DNA of 64,000 nucleotides, taken from NCBI GenBank assembly GCA_964406605.1, contig CAYOSF010000003.1, forward strand, positions 248,001 to 312,000, read 5' to 3'. Below the pieces are notes generated by a model. The model was not told where the DNA came from, did no database searches, and saw nothing but the letters and a program-made list of their open reading frames with translations. Source of the stretch: CAYOSF01 sp964406605. GTDB taxonomy: Bacteria; Chloroflexota; Dehalococcoidia; DSTF01; RBG-16-68-14. Shown one piece after another: positions 25,463 to 33,505 of the stretch (positions are counted from its first letter, which is position 1; each line of letters opens with the position of its first letter). The translations under genes and the position numbers were made by a program.

Positions 25463-26023
25463 ATGGACCGCCAGGCCGCCTGGGAGTTGCTCTGCGAGTA
25501 CACCAAGAGTGAGGGACTGCGGAAGCATGGGCTGGCCGTGGAGGCCGCCATGCGCCACTTCGCCCGCAAGTACGGTGAGGACGAGGAGACCTGGGGGATC
25601 GTCGGTCTCATCCACGACTTCGACTACGAGATCCACCCCCAGGCTCCGCAGCACCCGGCCGAGGGCGCCCCGATCCTGCGCGAGCGCGGCTATCCGGAGG
25701 AAGTGGTGCGCGCGATCCTGGGCCACGGCAACGACACCGGCGTTCCTCGTGACAGCCAGATGGCGAAGGTGCTCTACTCCGTCGATGAGCTGACCGGCTT
25801 CGTCACGGCCGTGGCCCTGGTCCGTCCCAACAAGAGCCTGGCCGAGGTGAAGCCGTCCTCCGTGCGCAAGAAGATGAAAGACAAGTCCTTCGCCCGGACC
25901 GTCAACCGAGACGAGGTCGTGCAGGGCGCCGAGGAGTTGGGCGTGGACTTGAACGAGCACATCGCCGAAGTGATCGAGGCCATGCGGGCGGTGGCGGACG
26001 ATCTGGGCCTGGCCGGTAGCTGA
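25463..26023 (+). CDS. HD-domain protein, putative phosphohydrolase
   Basis: 186 residues. The HD metal site is visible as 'LRKHGLAVEAAMRHFARKYG', then 'GLIHDFDYEIHP' (the His-Asp pair) and 'AILGHGNDTG' with 'LYSVDELTGFV' (the distal Asp). This is the layout of small HDIG hydrolases acting on phosphorylated small molecules. AAAGGAG precedes the ATG. A longer upstream frame includes the promoter and is not used. The substrate is unknown. Confidence 0.88.
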   Translation: MDRQAAWELLCEYTKSEGLRKHGLAVEAAMRHFARKYGEDEETWGIVGLIHDFDYEIHPQAPQHPAEGAPILRERGYPEEVVRAILGHGNDTGVPRDSQMAKVLYSVDELTGFVTAVALVRPNKSLAEVKPSSVRKKMKDKSFARTVNRDEVVQGAEELGVDLNEHIAEVIEAMRAVADDLGLAGS

Positions 26024-26165
26024 CCGGCTCCGCCGCGCCGAGCTTCAGGATCTGACGGGGAGCGCTGCCGAGGTTGAACATGCCTCGGCCAAGATGCGCT
26101 TCGTCGGCGCTGTGCACGTGGGTCCGGAAAGATCTGATGGTCTGTCCCTCGGTCTGGTGGAAGAG

Positions 26166-26215
26166 GTGCGGTGGCGACAGGCTGAAGCCTGTCCCACGTT
26201 CGAGTGTGTGGGGGG
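26166..26215. repeat. palindromic repeat, copy 1
   Basis: Contains the perfect palindrome GACAGGCTGAAGCCTGTC followed by CCACGTTCGAGTGTG and a G-run. A diverged copy with the same 3' tail lies at 31097-31145. Both are just past a dockerin-gene terminator. Confidence 0.6.
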
Positions 26216-26225
26216 GAGAGAGAAG

Positions 26226-26255
26226 AAGGGAGTCCTTCCGAGGAAGGACTCCCTT
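26226..26255 (-). terminator. terminator of dockerin-type gene A
   Basis: AAGGGAGTCCTTCC/GGAAGGACTCCCTT palindrome followed in the transcript by CTTCTCTCTC. The same hairpin ends genes B, C and D. Confidence 0.85.
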
Positions 26256-26293
26256 GCGATCCTGTGGCCTGCCGGCTCTCGACGCTGTCCCTG

Positions 26294-28252
26294 CTACTCG
26301 TTCGTCTCGTCGTTCGGGTCGTCGAACTTGCCGCCGGAGCAGTCGTGGAAGTAGGATTTCACGGCCGCCAGGATGTCGTCCACGCGCTGCTGGCCGTTGG
26401 GCGGCCCGAGGTTCCAGGGGTTGGCGCCGATGACGGCCGTGCGGTCGGTGTTCTTGTCGTACAGGGGGTTGCCCTTGTCGATGAAGTACTGACCCACCAC
26501 CTTCAGGATGTCATCCACGCGGTTCAGTCCGTCGAGCGTGGGGTTGAAGTAGTCCCAGCGGTTGTAGGGGTCACGGAGGCCGCCGTGCGAGGGATCGCCC
26601 CCCAACTCGCTCTTGTCCGGGCAGGCATCGCCGTCGGAATCGATCTGGCCGCCGGCGGCGCACTTGGGCTCCTCCTTGTCGCAGGGGCCCTTCTCGCCCA
26701 CCTTCACCGACTCGAGATCTCCCGGTGCTGGCAGGCCCACCGGAGAGCCGACGCAGCCGTCGGGCTGGAGGATCCAGATGTTGATCGTGCCCTTCCCGCT
26801 GTGGGCATCCTGGACGGACTCCACATATACGTCCCCAAGGGGGCCCGCATCGTCCTTGTCCACGAAGCAGCCGGACATCTCGACGGTATTGGTCTGGTTG
26901 TTGAAGATGCCTGTCAGCACGGTATGGTTGCTGTCCACGTCGCCGTAGGGCGCCGGCGGGGGAGTGCCCTCGAAGCCGTCGCCCGACTCCGGTCCCGCCT
27001 CCGGGTTGACCGGTACGCCTGGGATGTCGATGTAGCAGTAGATGCGCATGTCCAGGTCGATGCCGTCCTGCTGCATGTCCCCGATGCAGTGGTAGTAGGC
27101 GCCCGGGATCGGGTCGTTCGTCGCGGGATCATTGCTCGCGTGGACCGCGGCGGTGCTGATGTGGTAGATGCCGCTCACGTTCACGGCCTGGTTGCAGTCG
27201 TGCGGGTTGAACGGGTCGAGCCCGTTTGGGAGCCCGCTGGGGAGGACTCCTGCGGCGCCGCCCGCCGGACCCGGTTCGTGGGCGTTGGGGTCCAGCTCGT
27301 CCCAGTCCGGGCAGCCGTCACCGTCCCAGTCGTCCGCCAGCATTGGGCTGATGTGAGGTGGCGTGCCGCGCTCGTACGGGCCGTACAGAATCTCATCTGT
27401 CCCGTCCGGGACCTGCTTGGCGTCCTTCGGCTTCGGCAGGTTCGGTCCGTCCGGGTCGATCAGCAGGTCGCCGGACAGCATCGCCTCTTCGTTCTTCAGC
27501 AGTTCCGGGTGGTCCGTGGTGGCGTCGCGCGTCACGCTCACAATGACGAACGGATACACGAGCGTCCCCGCCTTTGGGATGCAGGAGTAGGGATCGCCGC
27601 CCACCGGCGGCTCAGATTCCGGGATGAGCATGCCGATGCCGTAGTTGATCCCCTTTGGCCCCTTCTCGCGGAGGACGATGCTGACCTGGGTCGCCGAGTA
27701 CTTGCCCGTGCCCTCATCCAGGCTACAGGTGGCGTACTCCAAGTTGGTGACCGGCTCGCCGGTCGGCAACACCTTGGCCACCAACGTGGCGGTCACCGTC
27801 GGGCGTACGTTGCTGACTATCTGGTAGTCCAGGTGGTTGTTGAGCCGGTTGTTCTCCGGCATGTCCTGCCCGATCACGTCGCCGTCCAGGCATGTGCCGG
27901 CGCTCGGCGGCTTACCCGGGATCGGGATCCCGTCGTTCGGGTCCAGGTCCGGGCCCAGGTAGGTGACGCTGGTGAGATCCACCGCCCCCGGAACCGTCTG
28001 CGACGGCTCGCCCCTGGTCAGGGCCTTGCTCGTCAGCAGGTCCTCCGGCCCGGGCGGCTCTCCCTTTACCGCATCTCCACCCACATCCAGGTAGAGGTCG
28101 GCGCAACTGACGTAGTACCTGTTCGCCCAGTCGAAGTCGGCGTGGGCGCGGTCCTGCGGCACGCTCCCCGTGAACCAAGCCACGATAGCAAGGAGAACGG
28201 CGGTAACCGCTATCAGCGCCGCCTGCCGTCCAATCAGTCTGATACGGTGCAT
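26294..28252 (-). CDS. secreted dockerin-type multidomain protein A
   Basis: 652 residues. N-terminal signal anchor 'MHRIRLIGR...LLAIVAWFTG'. Two calcium-binding thrombospondin-3-like motifs ('DDWDGDGCPDWDELD' near 330 and 'DSDGDACPDKSELGG' near 545) separate beta-rich domains; 'CYIDIPGVPVNPEAGPESGD' is a conserved middle segment. The C-terminus has two dockerin-like repeats, 'DGLNRVDDILKVVGQYF' and 'NGQQRVDDILAAVKSYF', ending 'HDC'. Homologous over most of its length to genes B, C and D. GAGGAG precedes the ATG. Likely cell-surface or secreted; binding partner unknown. Dockerin assignment is by pattern only. Confidence 0.85.
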   Translation of the reverse strand: MHRIRLIGRQAALIAVTAVLLAIVAWFTGSVPQDRAHADFDWANRYYVSCADLYLDVGGDAVKGEPPGPEDLLTSKALTRGEPSQTVPGAVDLTSVTYLGPDLDPNDGIPIPGKPPSAGTCLDGDVIGQDMPENNRLNNHLDYQIVSNVRPTVTATLVAKVLPTGEPVTNLEYATCSLDEGTGKYSATQVSIVLREKGPKGINYGIGMLIPESEPPVGGDPYSCIPKAGTLVYPFVIVSVTRDATTDHPELLKNEEAMLSGDLLIDPDGPNLPKPKDAKQVPDGTDEILYGPYERGTPPHISPMLADDWDGDGCPDWDELDPNAHEPGPAGGAAGVLPSGLPNGLDPFNPHDCNQAVNVSGIYHISTAAVHASNDPATNDPIPGAYYHCIGDMQQDGIDLDMRIYCYIDIPGVPVNPEAGPESGDGFEGTPPPAPYGDVDSNHTVLTGIFNNQTNTVEMSGCFVDKDDAGPLGDVYVESVQDAHSGKGTINIWILQPDGCVGSPVGLPAPGDLESVKVGEKGPCDKEEPKCAAGGQIDSDGDACPDKSELGGDPSHGGLRDPYNRWDYFNPTLDGLNRVDDILKVVGQYFIDKGNPLYDKNTDRTAVIGANPWNLGPPNGQQRVDDILAAVKSYFHDCSGGKFDDPNDETNE

Positions 28253-28440
28253 GCGTTTGCTCCTCTTGCTCTAGTCACGGAATGGTCTGGCTGAAACCAC
28301 CGTTTCCTATAGGCTCTCCTCCTTTTCCCTCCTCGGCCGTCGTGGGCGAACGGGGAAGAAGCGGTTTGCGCTCAGCCGCACCTGCCCCGCACGCAAAGCG
28401 CCGCACGACGAGCGATGATCATGCTCGGCCCTTTCCGAGT

Positions 28441-28493
28441 GCGGTTGCGGAAAGTCCAACCACCTGCGCCTCAGGCGATAGAGGCGCGCTTGG
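28441..28493 (-). ncRNA. structured 5' leader of gene A
   Basis: In the transcript: hairpin GCGCCTC/GAGGCGC (28466-28487), then a GGTGG link and the conserved box GGACTTTCCGCAACCGC (28441-28457). The first hairpin seen in B-D is weak here. The box lies about 190 bases before the ATG, as in the other three genes. This is the most diverged copy. Confidence 0.6.
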
Positions 28494-28500
28494 TACGCAG

Positions 28501-28529
28501 AGTATCGGGCATGTCCGCGGATTTGTCAA
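28501..28529 (-). promoter_or_regulatory. promoter of gene A
   Basis: -35 TTGACA (28524-28529), 17-base spacer, -10 GATACT (28501-28506). Same form as the promoters of B, C and D. Confidence 0.82.
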
Positions 28530-28548
28530 ACGACGGCTGGGAGAGAAG

Positions 28549-28578
28549 AAGGGAGTCCTTCCGAGGAAGGACTCCCTT
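28549..28578 (-). terminator. terminator of dockerin-type gene B
   Basis: Same 14-bp palindrome AAGGGAGTCCTTCC/GGAAGGACTCCCTT, followed in the transcript by CTTCTCTC. It ends 20 bases before the -35 of gene A's promoter. Confidence 0.85.
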
Positions 28579-28613
28579 GCGTTACGAAGACCGGCGCAGC
28601 TCTGTGCGCGTCG

Positions 28614-30737
28614 TTAGTGCGGGATCGAGCAGTCGTGGAAGTAGGACTTCACGGCCGCCAGGATGTCGTCCACGCGCTGCTGCCCGTTGGGCTTGCTCAG
28701 GTTCCACGGGTTGGCGCCGATGACCGCCGTCCGGTCCGTGTCCGTCGTGTAGCTCGGGTTGCCCGCGTCGATGAAGTACTGGCCCACCACCTTCAGGATG
28801 TCATCCACGCGGTTCAGTCCGTCATGGGTGGGGTTGAAGTAGTCCCACGGGTTGAACGGGTCGCGCAGGCCGCCATGGCTCTGATCGTTCGAGAGCTCGT
28901 TCTTGTCCGGGCACCGGTCCAGGTCGAAGTCATACTGCGTGTCCAGGACCGGTCCGCCCTCCTTGCCGGCCTGGATGCCGATCTGGAGGTTGGCGGGCAG
29001 CGAAGTGCCCGCGGGCGTCCCGGCGAGGCAGTTTGCCGTGGACTCTCCCGCCCAGATCTCCACGCTGCCGTGGCCGCTCAGCACCACGGCGCTGGCCTCC
29101 ACGTAGACGTTGCCGAGCGGGCTCTGGCCGTCGCGGTCCTCGAAGCAGCCGCTCATGGTGATCGTATCCGTGCCCGGGTCGTAGCTCCCGTTGAGCTCGC
29201 TCTGCACGTCATCGACGTCTGCGTAGGGCTCCGGCGGGCCCACGTTCCCTGTGCCGATCGGATAGGGATCGCCGGGCAGGCCGTCGCCCGACTCCGGTCC
29301 GGCCTCCGGGTTCACCGGGATGCCGGGGATATCGATGTAGCAGAAGACAGGACCGCCGATGTCGTTCGTAATCTTGTCGTGGTCGAAGTAGGCCCGGCAG
29401 CGGTAGTAGGCGCCGGGATTGATGGTCTTCGCAGGGACCTTGAGCGCGGCATCGGCCACCGTCGCGGTGATCGACCAGACGCCGGTCAGGTTGCGGCCGC
29501 AGTCGTAGGGGTTGGTCGGGTCGCGCCCGCCCAAGAACGACCCTGGGGTATCGTTCTGATAGGTCGGCTGCGGGAAGTCCAGCTCCTGCCAGTCCATGCA
29601 GCCGTCGCCGTCCCAGTCGGAGTCCCAGTTCGCGCGGTCGCCTTCCACATCCGAGCTGTCCAATTCCCAGCCGACAATAGCGTTCGTCGACCGCTTGGTT
29701 TCGGCGGTGTTGACGCAGGTATTCGGCGCCACGGGGTTGAAGAGTTGCACCACACCGAAGCCGGGGACCTTGCGGGAATCGGAACCGCTGGACTTGCTGT
29801 AGACCTCGGTGCGCGTCCACGAGCTCGCGGGCGGATTCTCAAGGCTCGCGGTCGGCGCGCAGGTGACGCTGTAGCTCACGTTGTGGACGTTGTCGTAGCC
29901 GACGCCGCAGGTCGTGAGAGGGACGCCTCCGGGCCCGTAGGGGACGTGCGTGAAGGGGCCGGTGCAGTTCTCGTCGGCCCCCGGCTCAGCGCGCGGCTCG
30001 GCGCCGGGGTCCAGGTAGCCGCCCTTGCTCACGTCCGGATTGGTGTAGGCGTAGACCTCTACGGGCTTGCTGTTCGGGACGCACGAGTGCAGCGTCCCCG
30101 GCGCCGATGTGGCGACCGGCGGATCGTTGCAGAAAGCGTCCGTGGCGCGCACCGTGACGCTGCCGGCGCCGGTGCTCGTGACGATCCAGAAGCCCTGCTG
30201 GCTGGTGTTGGTCGAGTTCCAATACACGAGCATGTCCACGAGCGGCCCATTGCCGGGCGTCTCGGTAACGCTCAACGTGGCCGGGCCCTTCCCGGGGTCG
30301 CTCGGCGCCGACGTGACGGTCGCCACCGCCTTGTCCACCGATGCGCACGGCTCGGCCGTTCTTACCACTCCTGAGATGATGCCCGGCAGGCCGAAGTTGA
30401 CGGTGACGCCGGCGCTGTCCGAATCGCCGTTGTCGTACAGCTTCGAGTACGTCAGCGATGTGGCCACCAGCCCCCTTGGGATGAGGCCGAAGACCGTGTC
30501 CACTACGTTCGCCGGCACGGGCTCATCGATGGCAATCGGATTGGGGTCGCCCAGCTTCGGGTTCGTCAGTTCCACCAGCAGCAGATCGGCGCACGAGACG
30601 CCGCTGCTTACCTCAACGGGCGCTCCCGCGGAGGCCTGGTCCTGCTCGGTCAGCGTGCCGCCCAGCAAGAGCGCGGCAACGGCGACCAAAGCCACGACCG
30701 GCGCTAGCAGGCGCCAGTTGACTCTCATACGATGCAT
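28614..30737 (-). CDS. secreted dockerin-type multidomain protein B
   Basis: 707 residues, the longest of the four. Signal anchor after 'MHRMRVNWRLLAPVVALVAV'. The N-terminal half differs from A and C and is Ser/Thr/Val-rich beta structure ('VTSAPSDPGKGPATLSVTE', 'STGAGSVTVRATDAFC'). From the 'DWDGDGCMDWQELD' motif near residue 390 it follows the common plan: 'CYIDIPGIPVNPEAGPESGD', a second aspartate-rich motif 'DFDLDRCPDKNELS', 'GGLRDPFNPWDYFNPT', then the paired RVDDIL dockerin-like repeats and 'YFHDC'. AAGGAG precedes the ATG. The variable N-terminus over a constant C-terminus suggests different binding activity with a shared attachment part. Confidence 0.85.
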   Translation of the reverse strand: MHRMRVNWRLLAPVVALVAVAALLLGGTLTEQDQASAGAPVEVSSGVSCADLLLVELTNPKLGDPNPIAIDEPVPANVVDTVFGLIPRGLVATSLTYSKLYDNGDSDSAGVTVNFGLPGIISGVVRTAEPCASVDKAVATVTSAPSDPGKGPATLSVTETPGNGPLVDMLVYWNSTNTSQQGFWIVTSTGAGSVTVRATDAFCNDPPVATSAPGTLHSCVPNSKPVEVYAYTNPDVSKGGYLDPGAEPRAEPGADENCTGPFTHVPYGPGGVPLTTCGVGYDNVHNVSYSVTCAPTASLENPPASSWTRTEVYSKSSGSDSRKVPGFGVVQLFNPVAPNTCVNTAETKRSTNAIVGWELDSSDVEGDRANWDSDWDGDGCMDWQELDFPQPTYQNDTPGSFLGGRDPTNPYDCGRNLTGVWSITATVADAALKVPAKTINPGAYYRCRAYFDHDKITNDIGGPVFCYIDIPGIPVNPEAGPESGDGLPGDPYPIGTGNVGPPEPYADVDDVQSELNGSYDPGTDTITMSGCFEDRDGQSPLGNVYVEASAVVLSGHGSVEIWAGESTANCLAGTPAGTSLPANLQIGIQAGKEGGPVLDTQYDFDLDRCPDKNELSNDQSHGGLRDPFNPWDYFNPTHDGLNRVDDILKVVGQYFIDAGNPSYTTDTDRTAVIGANPWNLSKPNGQQRVDDILAAVKSYFHDCSIPH

Positions 30738-30942
30738 ACGGTTGCTCCTTGTCTGTCTTCTCGAATTGAATGCGGGCGGATGACCGTTTCTTGCGGGCTG
30801 GGCTCCCCTCCTTTCGCGCGCTTTGTGTCAGCATTCATGATGCGGGCAAATCGACGTGCGCCTACCGCGTCCCGCGTCGCGGGGAACGCAGGCAGGCGGG
30901 CGCGAGCGGTCGGCACGTTCAGCCAACACCTATTCCGGTGCA

Positions 30943-31012
30943 GTTGCGGGGAGTCCTCTTGTGCCACCAGCGCCCGCTCTCCCGCGGGCGCCGCACTACA
31001 AACGTAGTATCA
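30943..31012 (-). ncRNA. structured 5' leader of gene B
   Basis: In the transcript: hairpin 1 ACTAC-GTTT-GTAGT (30995-31008), hairpin 2 GCGCCCGC/GCGGGCGC (30970-30991), then GGTGG and the box GGACTCCCCGCAACTGC (about 30942-30956). The box is about 200 bases before the ATG. Confidence 0.72.
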
Positions 31013-31018
31013 ACACGT

Positions 31019-31047
31019 AGTATGCGTTCTGCCGCTGAAAGTGTCAA
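31019..31047 (-). promoter_or_regulatory. promoter of gene B
   Basis: -35 TTGACA (31042-31047), 17-base spacer, -10 CATACT (31019-31024). Confidence 0.82.
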
Positions 31048-31096
31048 ACGGCACGAACGAGCCCGGCGGACGCCGCGCCTCCAGTTGGTGGAGGGA

Positions 31097-31145
31097 GGGT
31101 GCGGACAGATTGCAGCCTGTCCCACATTCGAGTGTGCGTGGGGGA
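31097..31145. repeat. palindromic repeat, copy 2
   Basis: GGACAGATTGCAGCCTGTCC with the tail CACATTCGAGTGTG and a G-run; diverged copy of the element at 26166-26215. It sits between the terminator of gene C and the promoter of gene B. Confidence 0.55.
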
Positions 31146-31150
31146 GAAAG

Positions 31151-31180
31151 AAGGGAGTCCTTCCGAGGAAGGACTCCCTT
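31151..31180 (-). terminator. terminator of dockerin-type gene C
   Basis: AAGGGAGTCCTTCC/GGAAGGACTCCCTT followed in the transcript by CTTTCTCC. It begins 35 bases after the stop at 31216. Confidence 0.85.
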
Positions 31181-31215
31181 GTGTAACTGTGGCTTGCTAG
31201 CCCTGGTTGCTGCCT

Positions 31216-33111
31216 CTATTCCACCGTGAGCTCGTCGTCCGGGTCGTCGAACAGGCCGCCGGAGCAGTCGTGGAAGTAGGACTTCACCGCCGCCAGGATG
31301 TCGTCCACCCGCTGCTGGCCGTTGGGCACTGCCAGGTTCCAGGGGTTCGCGCCGACGACCGCCGTGCGGTCGGTGTTCCTGGTGTAGTCCGGGCAGCTCC
31401 CCTCGTCACAGAAGTACGCGCCCACAACCTTCAGGATGTCATCCACCCGGTTCAGTCCGTCGTGGGTGGGGTTGAAGTAGTCCCAGCGGTTGTAGGGGTC
31501 GCGCAGACCGCCGTGGCTCTGATCGTTCGTAAGCTCGGCCTTGTCCGGGCAGTTGTCGCCGTCGGTGTCGATCTGGCCGCCCGCGGCGCACTTGGGCTCA
31601 TCCTTGTCGCAGGGGCCCTTCTCGCCTGCCTTGACCGACGAGATGGGCGCGTCGGCGAAGGTAGGCAGGCCGCTGGGCGTGCCGCCGGTGCAGTTTGCCG
31701 TCGTCTGGGCCAGCCAGATGTTCGCTGTGCCCCTGCCCGTGTGGGCGTCCTGGTCCGATTGGATGTAGACGTTGCCGACGGCGCTGTGACCGTCGCGGTC
31801 CTCGTAGCAGCCGGACATCAGGAGATGATTCGTTCCTTCGTTGAATGTGCCGGTCAGCACGGACTGGACGTCATCCACGTCGCCGTAGGGCGGCGGCGGG
31901 GGAACGTCCTTGTAGCCGTCGCCGGTGTCCGGGCCCGCCTGCGGGTTGACCGGGAGCAGGGCGCTGTCCGTGTAGCAGTACATCGCCATCTCCACGTTGA
32001 TGCCGTCCTGCTGCATGTCGCCGATGCAGTGGAAGTAGGCGCCAGGCGTGGCCTTGTCGGCCGGGAGCGCGGTGGCGCTGATGCGGTAGATCCCGCCGAT
32101 GTTCACCGCCTGGTTGCAGTCGTGCGGGTTGAACGGGTCCAGCCCGTTGGCCGTTGCGTCGCCGCTATTCAGGGTAGGATCCAGCTCGTCCCAGTCCGGG
32201 CAGCCGTCGCCGTCCCAGTCGTCCGACAGCATGGGCGTGACGTGCGGCGGGTCGCCGCGCGTGTACGGGCCCGCGGCCACCTCGTCCGTCCCGTCCGGGT
32301 TCTGCTTCGTGCCCTTCACCTTCGCCGGGCCGTCCGGGTCCACGATCAGGTCGCCGGCCGCGATTGCGTCCGCGTTGGAAGCCAGCTCCGGGTGGTCCGT
32401 GGTCGCGTCACGCGAGTGACTGACGATCACGAAGTTGTAGGAAAGCGTCCCGTTCCCGCATGTCGTGGGGTCTCCCGGAACGCTGGGGGACAGGGCATAC
32501 GGGTAGAGCGTGCCGATACCGTAGTTGATCGACTTGGGGCCCTTTGTGCTCAGCACCACGTCCACCACGGTCTTGGTCCAGAACTCAGTGGTCCCCGAGT
32601 AGGTGCAGGTGGTGTAATGCAGGAGCGTGTCGGGGCCGGCGGGCACCAGGTCGGCGGTGAACGTCCGGGTCTCGCTCGGAATGGCGTAGTTCAGGTGGTC
32701 GTTGAGACGGTTGTTCTCCGGGTTCACCTGCCCGTCCAACTCCGTCTCCGCGCAGGTGAGACCCGGCCCCTTGTCCGGGATGTTGAACTCGTCGCCGTCA
32801 AGGTTGGGGCCCAGGTAGACGGCCTGCGTCAGGTCCAGGTCTCCCGGCACCGTCTGCGACGGCTCGCCCCTGCTCATAGAGAAGCCGGTGAGCAGGTCTT
32901 CCGCGCCGGGCGGGTTCCCCAACGTGGTGAGGGGCGGGACGTCCAGGTACGTGTCGGCGCAGGTAACGTAGTTCTGGTTGGCCCAGTCGAAGTCCGCGAG
33001 GGCCCGGTCCTGGTCTCGTGCGCTGCCGCTGAACCAGGCCACCACGGCCAGCATGGCCGCCGCGACCACCAGCAAGGCGGCCGGGCGTCCGATCAGTCTA
33101 ATTCGGTGCAT
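31216..33111 (-). CDS. secreted dockerin-type multidomain protein C
   Basis: 631 residues, closest to protein A. Start ATG 33111 gives the shared 'MHRIRLIGRPAALL' N-terminus with GAGGAGGA upstream; an in-frame ATG at 33141 adds ten residues. After the signal anchor come 'DFDWANQNYVTCADTYLDV', a beta-rich domain, 'DDWDGDGCPDWDELD', a 'HCIGDMQQDGI' segment, 'DTDGDNCPDKAELTNDQ', 'GGLRDPYNRWDYFNPTHD' and two RVDDIL repeats. A short Cys pair sits between the repeats ('YFCDEGSCPDY'), absent in A and B. Mature proteins A and C share the N-terminal domain, so they are probably recent duplicates. Confidence 0.85.
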   Translation of the reverse strand: MHRIRLIGRPAALLVVAAAMLAVVAWFSGSARDQDRALADFDWANQNYVTCADTYLDVPPLTTLGNPPGAEDLLTGFSMSRGEPSQTVPGDLDLTQAVYLGPNLDGDEFNIPDKGPGLTCAETELDGQVNPENNRLNDHLNYAIPSETRTFTADLVPAGPDTLLHYTTCTYSGTTEFWTKTVVDVVLSTKGPKSINYGIGTLYPYALSPSVPGDPTTCGNGTLSYNFVIVSHSRDATTDHPELASNADAIAAGDLIVDPDGPAKVKGTKQNPDGTDEVAAGPYTRGDPPHVTPMLSDDWDGDGCPDWDELDPTLNSGDATANGLDPFNPHDCNQAVNIGGIYRISATALPADKATPGAYFHCIGDMQQDGINVEMAMYCYTDSALLPVNPQAGPDTGDGYKDVPPPPPYGDVDDVQSVLTGTFNEGTNHLLMSGCYEDRDGHSAVGNVYIQSDQDAHTGRGTANIWLAQTTANCTGGTPSGLPTFADAPISSVKAGEKGPCDKDEPKCAAGGQIDTDGDNCPDKAELTNDQSHGGLRDPYNRWDYFNPTHDGLNRVDDILKVVGAYFCDEGSCPDYTRNTDRTAVVGANPWNLAVPNGQQRVDDILAAVKSYFHDCSGGLFDDPDDELTVE

Positions 33112-33302
33112 GTGCTGTGATTCCTCCTCACTGTCTTGCATGTGGGCGTATGGGGGTTAGCGGTTGATTCGGTCTGAGCCTCTCCTCCTTTCGAATAGCT
33201 GGTCTCAGCCTTCAGGCGCGCGGCAGACCGAATACCGAAACACGGCGCCGTTTCGCGGCGCGCGGACACAGTTCGGCATGCTCTGCCCACACGTGTACCA
33301 AT

Positions 33303-33376
33303 GCGGTTGCGGGGAGTCCTATCGCACCAGTCGCGCCCGCTCTCCTGCGGGCACGTACTGCAAACGCAGTACCAAG
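33303..33376 (-). ncRNA. structured 5' leader of gene C
   Basis: In the transcript: hairpin 1 ACTGC-GTTT-GCAGT (33357-33370), hairpin 2 GTGCCCGC/GCGGGCGC with one G-U pair (33333-33354), then GGTG and the box GGACTCCCCGCAACCGC (33303-33319). About 190 bases before the ATG. Confidence 0.72.
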
Positions 33377-33381
33377 AAACA

Positions 33382-33410
33382 AGTATGCGTGCTGCCGGGG
33401 GAAATGTCAA
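33382..33410 (-). promoter_or_regulatory. promoter of gene C
   Basis: -35 TTGACA (33405-33410), 17-base spacer, -10 CATACT (33382-33387). Confidence 0.82.
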
Positions 33411-33453
33411 ACGGGACGAGCGTGCCCGTCCCGCGGCGGCATGGGAGAGAAAG

Positions 33454-33483
33454 AAAGGAGTCCTTCCGAGGAAGGACTCCTTT
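33454..33483 (-). terminator. terminator of dockerin-type gene D
   Basis: Variant palindrome AAAGGAGTCCTTCC/GGAAGGACTCCTTT: the outer pair has changed on both sides compared with A-C, so pairing is kept. Followed in the transcript by CTTTCTCTCCC. Confidence 0.85.
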
Positions 33484-33505
33484 GTGTATTCGGGACGCGC
33501 GCCGG

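Noticed and set aside
26204..28294. Long plus-strand frames opposite the dockerin-type genes (also 28617-30374, 31207-33120, 33164-34387)
   Set aside because: Val/Arg/His-rich antisense shadows of high-GC genes. Minus-strand genes have signal peptides, conserved domains, ribosome sites and terminators.
30942..30991. Cobalamin riboswitch in the dockerin leaders
   Set aside because: The CCCCGCAACTG stretch resembles the B12-riboswitch box, but the rest of the core (GGGAA, GGTGxAAxTCC) and the long multi-stem layout are absent, and the box changes in A and D.
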